DNA of 64,000 nucleotides, from positions 4,774,001 through 4,838,000 of the forward strand of contig JANTQA010000029.1 in the NCBI GenBank assembly GCA_027625915.1, written 5' to 3'. The first letter of the stretch is position 1. Each line of letters opens with the position of its first letter. Source of the DNA: Anaeramoeba flamelloides (taxonomy: Eukaryota > Metamonada > Anaeramoebidae). Under the pieces are notes generated by a model. The model worked only from the letters and a program-made list of their open reading frames with translations, made no database searches and was not told the origin of the DNA. Shown here in pieces: positions 34,845 through 45,500 of the stretch. A program made the position numbers and the translations under genes.

Positions 34845-36804
34845 ATGTTGAGTAGAAGTAAAAGATTCAACGTTTTTCTTGAAATTTTTTTTTTTTTTTC
34901 AACTCTTTTCTTACTCTTTACTTACTTTTCTTCATGACTCTTTCTTTTTTTTTTTTTAAAATCACTCAGGGTTGAGCAGACCACTCCAAATGACTGTTGA
35001 CACATTAAATCCAAAGGTACTCAAAACAAAATATGCAGTCCGAGGAACTGTAGTTATCCGATCAATGGAAATCGAAGAGGAAATCAGAAAGAACCCAAAT
35101 TCTTATCCATTTGACAAAATTACTTCTTGTAATATTGGAAACCCACAAGTCCTCAAACAAAAACCAATTACCTTCTTTAGAGACGTCCTTTCATTAGTCC
35201 AAAACCCAAGATTAATTGACCATCCAGAAGCTAAAAATATCTTTAAAGGTGATGTTCTTGAAAGAGCAAAAGAAATAATGTTCCATGTACCAGGCGGTGT
35301 TGGTGCTTACACTCACTCACAAGGTATAAAATATTCTTAATTTTTTTTTTATTTTTTGAAAAAAATTCATCAAAAACAAAAAACATAAATCCTTTTTTCT
35401 TTTAGAAAACAATTGTTTGGAAAAAAAAGTAAAATAAAAAGTAAACTAACTACCCTTTGAAAAAGATTTTAATCACGATTTTAAGGGAATACTTTTTACT
35501 TTTTGTTTCTCAGATTTTTTCCAACCAACATTTAATTTTTTTTTTTTTAATTATTTTTTTTTTCTTTCTATTTGTTTGTAATTTTTTTTTTAAAAACCTC
35601 CCACTTATAACATTCTCCTAAACAATCCTTCTAAAAACAAACCAAAACCAAAACCACAACCAAAAACAAATTATTTCTCCTTTCACAAAATTTTAAACAA
35701 AAAGGTATTCCATATGTTAGAGAGTGTGTCTCCAAATTCATTGAAAAAAGAGACGGTTATGCTGTCGATCCTAACGATATCTTTTTAACTGGGGGAGCAT
35801 CCCAAGGTGTCAAAGACATTCTTACCTCACTTATCCGAGATAACAATGACGGTATTATGATCTCGATCCCACAATACCCATTATACTCTGCCTCGATTGC
35901 CCTACTTGGAGGAAACCAAATTAATTACTATTTGGACGAAGAAAACGACTGGGGCCTCTCTAGAAGTGAATTGGATCGTGCCATTCAAAAGCCATTAGAA
36001 TCAGGAGTAAACGTAAGGGCAATTTGTGTTATCAACCCAGGTAACCCAACTGGACAATGCTTATCTGCTGAATCACAAAAGGGCATCATCGACTTTTGTT
36101 TAGAGAATAATTTGGTCTTAATGGCAGACGAGGTCTATCAAGAAAATGTCTATTATAAAAAGAAGAAACCATTCTATTCATTTAGAAAAATTGCTCTTGA
36201 CATGGGATCAAAAGCAAAGGACCTCCAAATGATCTCCTTCCATTCCGTTTCTAAAGGCTTTATTGGTGAATGTGGCCAACGTGGTGGATACTATCAAACA
36301 CATGGAATCCCAACTGACGTCAAGGGACAATTATACAAAATGGCATCCATTTCCCTTTGCCCTAACACTGGCGGACAGATCATGACCTCCTTAATGGTAA
36401 ACCCACCAAAGAAAGGTGAAGAATCCTATAACCAATATATCCAAGAACGCGATAATATCTATAACAGTTTAAAAAGAAGATCAATTAAACTCGCTAATAC
36501 CTTTAATGCTATGGAAGGCGTTACCTGTAACATGTCCGAAGGCGCCCTTTATTTATTCCCAAACATCAGAGTACCTGAAAAGGCAAAACAAGAAGCCAAG
36601 AAAAAGGGAATTAACCCAAGTACTCTTTATGCAATTTCTTGCTTAGAACAAACCGGTATTTGTATAGTACCAGGTGCTGGTTTTGGCCAAAAAGAAGGCA
36701 CCTTCCATATTAGAACCACTTTCCTTCCTCCTGAAGATCAATTTGATGATGTCACTAGAAAATTAAGCGAATTCCACAAAAAATTTATGAACAAATACAG
36801 ATAA
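34845..36804 (+). CDS. Alanine aminotransferase (PLP-dependent, class I/II)
   Basis: Transfers the amino group between alanine and 2-oxoglutarate to give pyruvate and glutamate. Exons: 34845-34857 (13 nt, inferred), 34970-35323 and 35705-36804, with GT-AG introns of 112 and 381 bp in phase 1; total 488 residues, near the family's usual 490-500. The second exon starts mid-frame with no ATG before Met at 34990, so the mini-exon (ATG at 34845, donor GTAAAA) supplies MLSRR ahead of LSRPLQMTVDTLNP. That Arg-rich start could be a mitochondrial signal; alternatively translation begins at 34990. Family landmarks: YAVRG, PGGVGAYTHSQG across the second junction, RDGY, LTGGASQGVK, INPGNPTGQCLS, ADEVYQENVY, the PLP-binding SVSKGF with Lys about 306, GECGQRGGY, and the C-terminal GFGQKEGTFHIRTTFLPPE. 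All expected active-site blocks are present. Stop TAA at 36802. A T-run follows the stop. Confidence 0.94.
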
Positions 36805-37671
36805 ATTTCCTTTTTTGACTTTCAAAATTTTTTTTTTTTTTTTTTTTTTTTAGATTTATATTTCAGTAATAAATTATGCTAATTCTTCAGTTAAGTTAAA
36901 GTAAAAAACATACATTGAAATTTTGTTTTTTGAACTTTAGGTTATTTTTATATTTTAAATTTGAAAGTTTTTATTTGATCAAAGCTTTTCTCATTATTTT
37001 TTTTTTTTTTATTCTGGTACGTTTCTCAATAAAAATATCAATTTTTAATTATTTTGATTTGTTCGCATTTTTTTAAATTTATTTTTTAAAGTTAATTAAC
37101 CAATTAGCAAAATGAAATAGAAACAAAAATTCATAAATGGGGGTATGTAACAATTACAAACATAATCAGCGGAAGTGTTAAGTCTGAAACAAGAACCTGG
37201 TAACTTATTAAAATATGCTATTGGTAATATTATTTACTTACAAATTTTGTTTTGAAAGTGCAAAATAATTCTGATCTACTAAAAAACCCGAGACAAGAAA
37301 ACTTTTTCAGTGAGATAAATATTTTTTTTTCCCATTTTTTTTTAAAAAAGAAACGCATTAAATTGATTGTATTTCTGACCTTTTAAAAAGCTTTTACAAG
37401 TTTTATGAGTATTTGGTTCACCATTACATACATTAACATTTCAGTATTACTGTAATACATATGTAATTTTTTTTTTTCATTTTTCGGGATAATAATTTTG
37501 ATCAACCACCAAATAATTGTTTTATATTGAATGGATTGAAAAATATTTATATTATTTTCATAAGAAAGGATTTAAATATCCAAATCTTCAAATAATTTAA
37601 TTTTTTTTTCTCAGATACTAGATTTTTGTTTAAAGATGAAAAGATTTTTTTTTCAAATATTCTTGAATATA

Positions 37672-38072
37672 CAGTCAATCCAAAGCTACCGTGAAATTTT
37701 TTCAATATCAAAATTTGATATTGATATAAATTGTTAAAAAGTCCAATATGAGAATAATAAAGCTGATATTGAAAAAAAAAATTCCTAAATGAGTCAATAT
37801 TCAAGATTTTTTTCTAATTTTCAAAAAATAAATTTTCAGAACCCAAAATGACTCTAAAAGTCAAAAATTCATTAAGAAACGACATCAAATTACCTCTGAT
37901 AAATATATTTATTTCGACGATCACATTAGGAGAATATTTTTCTTATCATCTGATTAAAGGAATAATATTTTCAATATCAGTTTTCTTATTCTTATATTCT
38001 TAGATTTTAAAAATCTATATCAACATCAAAATTTGATATTGAAAAAATTTCACGGTAGCCCTGAAACAGCTG
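37672..38072. mobile_element. 401-bp TA-flanked MITE with inverted repeats of about 58 bp
   Basis: Both ends start CAG after TA (37670-37671 and 38073-38074). The inner arms GCTACCGTGAAATTTTTTCA and then ATATCAAAATTTGATATTGA are nearly identical on the two sides. The interior has no open frame. The CAG start resembles the hairpin MITE at 14101-14297, but the remaining sequence differs, so it is a separate family. Confidence 0.8.
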
Positions 38073-40435
38073 TATTTGGGAATTATATAATTTAATACTT
38101 ACAAATCCAAAATCAATTTTTATTCTATTGTAATTGATTTAAAAAACCACAACAATTATTGTGGGTTAAGAAAAAAAAATTTGATAAAAAAATTTTGCAA
38201 ATAGTTTGCATTTTTTTCAATTTTTTGAAAACAAGAAAATGATTTTTTATAATACCTAAGGGAATTATAATATATTTGCACATTAGATCTAAATTCAATT
38301 GATAATTTTTTCTTCAACATAAATCAAATTAAGATTTATTCATAAACGAACATTTTATGAAAGACCGTATACAATTGTATCTCTCTGGTGAATCCAATAA
38401 AGAACCCTACTTAACATAATAAGCCAGTAAATATTTTTTTTTAAATGGTTTCATTTCAAAACTTAACTATGGAATACTCATTTAACAACATACATATAAA
38501 TTAGGAAAATTTTTATTATACAATCTAAATTATGAATTGGAAAGATGAAAAAATTGATTTAATATGGTTCTTGTCATACAATATTAACATAGATAAAAAG
38601 GTAATTAAAAGGAATAAATAATAAAACAAAACATCAGAAAGTAAAACTTATTTCATTTCAGGATATATATTGGCTTTATTTTAAAAAATAACTTAAATAA
38701 ATTAATAAAAAATTAAAATTAAAATAGTGATATAAATTAAATATAAAAATATCTATTATTATTATTATTATTATTATTATTATCATTATCATCATCATTA
38801 TTATTATTTAACACCAATGAATTATTTAAGAAATTGTTATAATTTTTAATTCTCATTTCAAAATATTTTTGAGAATAATTAAAAAACTTTCTAATATTAT
38901 TTATTAATTTTCAAACCTAAAAATTTTTCATGATTAAAGAAGACTAATGATTTTCTCCTCGAAGGAAATCAGACCTTAATAAATTAGGAATTTATTTTAG
39001 ATAATTCAGAAAAAACGCGCCTCTTACAAAAACACAATAAACAATATAACTTTGGAACTAAAAGAATTAATTGGTAACTTAACAAATAAACTGACTTACA
39101 AACAAGAGAAATAAAATAAAAAAAGATTAAGAACTATTATATATACAGAAAATTTACTTTAAAGGACTATATCTAGAAAAATGAAATGAAATCTTGTCAA
39201 AAATTTTTTATTATGTTTATATCGTAATTTATCTATTTTTTTATCGTATTCGATACACTAACACTATTAAAACAATATATTAATCTGATTTTATTTTTTT
39301 TGAAATCCAAAATCCACATTTTACCTATATAAAACCAAAAATATAACATTTTTTTTTTTAAACAATTATCTTAATTCTTGAAAATAATTTATTCCATTTT
39401 ATTTAATATTTATAATTTTTAATAGTCTTTACTAATATCGTCAACTATAATTAATATCAGTATGTGAAACAATAAAATTAAATTTGATAAATATTTAAGA
39501 AAAAAATGATCAATTATACATTGGTTTTTAAAGTTTATTTTTTCTCATTTAAAGTTTCAAAACTGCTTTTTCTAGTTTTTCAACAATCAAAAAAAAATAA
39601 TTGAAAAATGTAATTAACATTAATATCCTTGTTTACAGGAATAATTATAACGTTTTAAGAATTTTAGGCAGAAAAAAAATAATTCTGTATTTTAAGTACA
39701 CAATTACTTAATTACTAAATACCTTCAAGAAAATTTTATTTTGAAATAACCAAATTTCAGATTAAAAAAAAAAAATACATATTTTAGCACAAAATTCAAA
39801 TTGTTAAACAATTTTTTAAAGTCATCATTATAATTATTTAAATAATTATAATGAAAATTTTCAATATAATCTATTTTTTTTTTAACCAAAATAATTATCT
39901 CAAAAAAGAAAAACAAGCGCTATTCCATATTATTGTTGATTAGGTAACAACCATTTATAATATAATAAAGGCGATTAAAATAGAAATTATGAAAAAAAAA
40001 GTGTAAAAAACTATTTTTATATAGTGAGTAATAATTTCAGTTCAATAATTTTCTTTTCGAAAACAAAGGATAAAAAAAAAATATTGATCACACAATAAAA
40101 GAATTCTTTTTAGGTTTCTGAGTTGATAAGAATTTTTTGGCACTTAGCATATATAAAATTTGAAAGTGCATGATATCACCAATAAGATATTTCAGATTGT
40201 TTCTCAATCCTTGTGGAAAGAGTGACCCTTTAAAGAAAAAATTTATTAAAATTTAAAATTCACCAAATTTGGAAAGCCAAGAATACAGTAAAAGATAAAA
40301 ATAAAATTTTTAGAAACTTCTTGATTGAAAAAGTAGAATAAAGCTATATTCAGGACTTGAAATATCACATAAACCCTTCATAGAGAATTATAATTTATTA
40401 ATTTATATATATGTATATATATATATATATATAAG

Positions 40436-41014
40436 CCTTTTTCAAATACGGTGACTCGCCCGAAATAATAAATTCAACAAAAAAATTATCCTTTAGTATT
40501 CAATAGCAATTAATAACTAAATCTGATTTTTAACTCACTTTTAAGTCATTCTAAATATATAAAAGCCTGATATATTAAACATTAAACAAAAATAAAATTA
40601 AAAACTAAAAAAAAGTGAATCAACAATTTTTGAAACGAGCATTACAAATTTTTTATTACTGAACTTTCACTCAAAAAAAGTTGAACAAAAAGATTTTTTA
40701 TGAATAATTAAATCCATTTTCAAAGACATTACATAGTCACAATTTTCCTAGTGAATATTTGTCTTTTCGAAGATCTCTTTTTTTTTTTCCACATGATCTT
40801 TTAAAAAAAAAAAGAAAAAAAAAAAAAGAAATCAAAAAAAAAGAAAAACAAAAGAAAAACAAAAATTTGAAAAAGAAAAACTAAAAATTTGCAAAATCAG
40901 AAAAAATGGTTCTGATACAAAATTTTGTAAAAATGTCTTGTTAAGAATACTGGAATAAACCCTCAAAACAACTCGCATTAACATTATAAAGTGAGTCAAA
41001 ATTTTTGAAAAATA
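40436..41014. mobile_element. Three-copy MITE family, copy 1
   Basis: The left end CCTTTTTCAAATACGGTGAC continues TCG; the right end GTGAGTCAAAATTTTTGAAA is its inverted counterpart. A third motif of the same type, GTGAATCAACAATTTTTGAA, lies inside at about 40614-40633. TA-repeat tracts abut both ends. The interior shares long blocks with 50616-51210 (inverted) and 56438-56968 (direct), including TTGTCTTTTCGAAG and CCACATGATCTTTT. No coding capacity. Confidence 0.8.
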
Positions 41015-41054
<40 letters not shown>

Positions 41055-42552
41055 CTAGTAGTTTGTATAACAAGTGGGTAGATAATTGATTTTAAAAAAG
41101 TAGATAACAAATTTTATAAGAGAACTTTTAATTCTAATCAAAATTTAATGAGAATATATTCAAAAGATTTAATTATTATCAATTTTCACAGAAGAAAGAA
41201 AAAAATTTTTGAATATACAATTTCAAAGTTCGAAATTTTAATTCAATATCAATTTCGGTATGTTACGATTGATGGAGATTTTAATCTTCATAAATTTAAA
41301 TCAAAAAAAAAATAATTAATAAAAAAATCTGTTATCATATTTAATCAATAATAAATCAAGTTGTAAGAATTACAATATTCATTTTCTAGTATAGTAGTGT
41401 AAAAAATACCTTATAAGTGGACATAATCCTGGAAAAGATTTTTAATTAGAAAAATGAAAAAAATTGTTAAATGTAAATATTTTTAATCAAATCCTTTTAA
41501 AAAATAACCAAATTTCTTATGAACAAAAGAAATAAACCTATCCAAAGTTCATTAAAGTATGTACCCATAGAATAACCAGATGACGTTTGATATATAAGTT
41601 GATAAACACATTTTGAAAATCAATAGAGTTTAATAGAGGTTTGTAAAAAGTTTTGTAAATGATAATTTTTATTGTAGTTTTTTGATTGATTGAATATTGT
41701 TTTGAACAAGTGTAATTTCATTAATCATCATTCTAGTATGTGGGTGAGTTATAAGTTAAAAAGTTTATTTCTTAAATAATAGGATTTGATTTGAAATAAA
41801 AGAAATTACTTAACAATTTTCCTAATATTCACAATTAAAAATCTTATCAGGCATTTTTTTCATGTCAGGAATTTTTTTAAACCACTTTAACAAATAATAA
41901 TAAAAGTTCACCAAAAAAATCAACAACTATAATTCATAATTGAAGTGGAAACAATATGATAATATTTATTTATTTTCATTATTCAAAAGGCAAGATTAAA
42001 AAACATAATTTTGAGTCAAAAGTCCTTAGTTATTCGGAAACAAAATATCAACTTTTTTTCAGTAATTAAAAAAGAAAATATAAAAAATTCCAAAATCAAT
42101 TCTTACAAAAAGAAAGAATGGTGTGTAATACGAATAAGGAAAATGAAGAGTATTTAAGTCTTATGAAAAATTAGTTCTTTGATGAAAAATTAATTTATAA
42201 AATTAAAAAAATGAATAACAAAAAATGGTAAAACTTAATCAAATCAAGATTGAATTTAACCATAGGTCTTGGAAATATATTTGTAAAGTTAAGAAATCTT
42301 GAACACAAATATTGTAAATAACAAAAGTTTAGAAAATACTTCTTTCGATTATTGTCTTGAGATTGGCAAATTCTCTAAAATAAAAATTATCAAATTTTCA
42401 AAGTAAAAGAATCTTGGAAACGAAAATCCAAGTTAATTTTAAACCTCAGAAACCAAACTCTTAACTTCCTATTTCAGATGACCAAGTTACAAATGATTTA
42501 GAATTGATTTTTTATTTTTTTCTCTTTCTCGTTATTTTTACTTTTCTTTATA

Positions 42553-45500
42553 ATGTCACTACAAAAATTAGTATCGTGGTATAACGAACATGATACAAGT
42601 TCGTTTAGTTCATCAAGTTCATCTGATTCTGATCAAAATTTAAAGCCCAAAATCACAAAAAAAACAAAGCAAAAAGAATTTGATCCATTTTCTTCTTCTT
42701 CTTCTTCTGAGGATGAGAACACACCAAAACAACAGAAAAAAAAAAAATCAAATGAAACACAACCTCTTAAAAATACAAAACAAGAACAAAAACACGACCA
42801 AAATCAAAAAACAAAAAATACACAAAAAACAAAAAAAAAACAAAGGATTGGTATTGCAGGTCTAAAATATAGTGATTCAAAAAGTTCAACCAAAAATGTG
42901 AGAAATCAAATACGAGTTACTAAACAGACAAACAAAAAAACAAAACAATTCGCTTCCAAATTTGAAAAACAAGAAACCCAAAAGCAAACAAAGAAGCCAC
43001 TCAAGAAAATAACCCAAACATCCAAAATAAATTCAGGCTCAAGATGGGAATTATTACAACAAAAAAGAAAACAAGAAGAAGAAGAAAAACTGAAAAGAAT
43101 GAAAATCGAAAGAGTTAGTTCTATTGAGCCTGTAGGGTCTCGAATTGAAAGAAGAAACTTTGAAAGAGAATCTTCAAATGAAGGAAAATCTCAGGTAAAT
43201 GAGAAAAAAAACAATCAAAATTATTCCCAACGAAGAATATCATCAGGATGGGGAAGAACTCAAAAAACAACCAAAAAAAGTAAAGAAACCAAAACAACAA
43301 GACCAAAAAATGATAACACACAAAACAGACTTAGTCAAAAACAATTGGAAGACCAAAAAAAAATATTTGCAAAATCAAAAAAAAGAAACAAAAAAGGAGA
43401 ATGGGACAATGAAGATGAAGATGAAGACGATGATGTGTGGCTCGACGACAAACAAAAGTTTGATCAATATAGTCGTAATAAGGATTCTAATCCAATTGCC
43501 CATCAACAAAAAAAAGATTTTTTTGAAAGTCAACAAAAGAAAATTCCCACCAAAAAAGCATACCCAAAAAGAAATATCGGGAACACACAGCCAGAGAAGA
43601 AATTAAACAAATCCCAACAACAACAGATTCAATTATTAAAGAAAAAACAAAAAAACATAAGTAGCTGGAGTGACGAGGATGATGATGATGATGAATATAA
43701 TTATCAACAAACAAAACCAAATGAAAATATAAATGGAAATGGAAATAAACAAATTGAAGACATGAACGATTTTGTTGAACCTGAAGGGGATCCAATTTAT
43801 TATCTTATAACTAAAGATCAGACCAGGTTATCAGAAAAAATAAATTCTGTTCTCCCATTAAAAAAGGGTGAAAAAGTGCAATTCCTTTGCTTAACAGAAA
43901 AGGATATTTTTTTTAAAGGAAGGGATGAGAACAAAAACATTGGCTTAGTTCACCAAAATTATTGTCGAAAATTAAAAGAAGGCGAAAATGTTTCGAAAGC
44001 GAAAAAGGAAAGAAAAGAAGATCCAAAGAATTTGAAAACAGGAACTGAAACACACACCTCAACAGATGTGGAAACAAAGGAAAAAATTATTTATATAGTA
44101 AAAACAAAATATGTTCCAGACGAAGGTTCCACTCATGTTTTAGCTCTTGAAAAAGGTGATCAAATTGAGTACCTTGGCGAAACAGCCACTGAAGGTTGGA
44201 TGAATGGGAAAGATCAAAATGGAAAAATCGGGTATTTTTATATTAGCTATGTCAAGCTTCAAGGCCAAGAAGACTCCAGTGAAACATCAACAGAATCAAA
44301 AAGTAGTTCTGAATCAGGATCCATGTCGAAGTCAAATTCAGAGTCTGGATCTGGATCAGGATCAAGTTCAAGCTCAGATACAAAATCTGAATCTGAGGGC
44401 GTTTCTCAATCAAGTTCATTAGCTTCTTCTCCAATGAAAATTGACGCAAAGAAAGAAGACAAAGAAAAAAAAACAATTTATATTATTACAAGCGATTACA
44501 CCCCGCCATCGACACTTAAAACTGTTTTAAAAGTCCAAAAGGGCGAAGAGATTGAATTTATAGGCGAATCGAAAAAACAAGGTTGGATCAGAGGTAAAAA
44601 TAAAGAAGGGAAAATTGGCTTTGTTAACCAAAAAATTTTGAAAAAAAAGTTAAATCTCAAAAGCGAATCAAAGACAAAGATAAAGACAAAGACAAAACCA
44701 AAACAAAATTCACAGCAAGAGCAAAAACAAGAACAAAAACAAAATCCAAGAACAAAAAAACCACAAAAAAGTATTTTCATTGTTACTAAAATGTTTATGA
44801 ATAACCAAGGAATAGTAAATGCACTTATATTAATGAAAGGGGATAGAATAGAGTTTTTGAATATACATGGAAATGAAGGGTGGATGAATGGGAAGGATAA
44901 AAGCGGAAATATTGGGTATTTTCACAAAAACTATGTAAAGTTGGATTCTGGGATTGATCCTTTCAAAACAAAAAATCCAAAAAAAATTGCTCCAATAATT
45001 TCTCCTCAAGAAAAAAAGATCCACAAGAATGGAATAAATGGAATTGAATTGGATCCAAAAAAAAAATATGTGAAAGCGATTAAAAATCAAAAAAACCCTG
45101 AAAAAAGAAAAAATGTTCTAGTGTTTAAAAAGGGAACAATTGTTGAGTTAATTGACAAAACGAATGAACGTTGGTGGAAAGGAAATTATAGTCATAAAAT
45201 TGGTTATTTTTTATCAGAAAATGTTGAAGAATTAAAAAGTCAACAAGAAATGGAAAAGAAAAAACCGAAAGAAAAAGAAAAAGAAAAAACAAGAGAAAAA
45301 ACAAAAACAAGAACTATGAAAAAAAAAGAAAAAGAAAAAGACACAAAATCAAAGGTATATGTTAAAGCTATTAAACAATTTAAAGATAACCCAGGATTTG
45401 GAACACCATTGCATTTCGAAAAAGGTGATGTTATTGAATTAATTGAGAAACTGCCAACAGGCTGGTGGAAAGGGAAATTAAATGATGAAATTGGATTATT

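Larger units (their letters stand above)
36805..42552. other. Long AT-rich intergenic region carrying two MITEs and microsatellites
   Basis: No coding region or RNA gene could be supported over 5.7 kb. It contains the elements at 37672-38072 and 40436-41014, an ATT/ATC triplet run at about 38757-38808 and TA runs at about 40405-40432 and 41015-41050. Confidence 0.6.
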
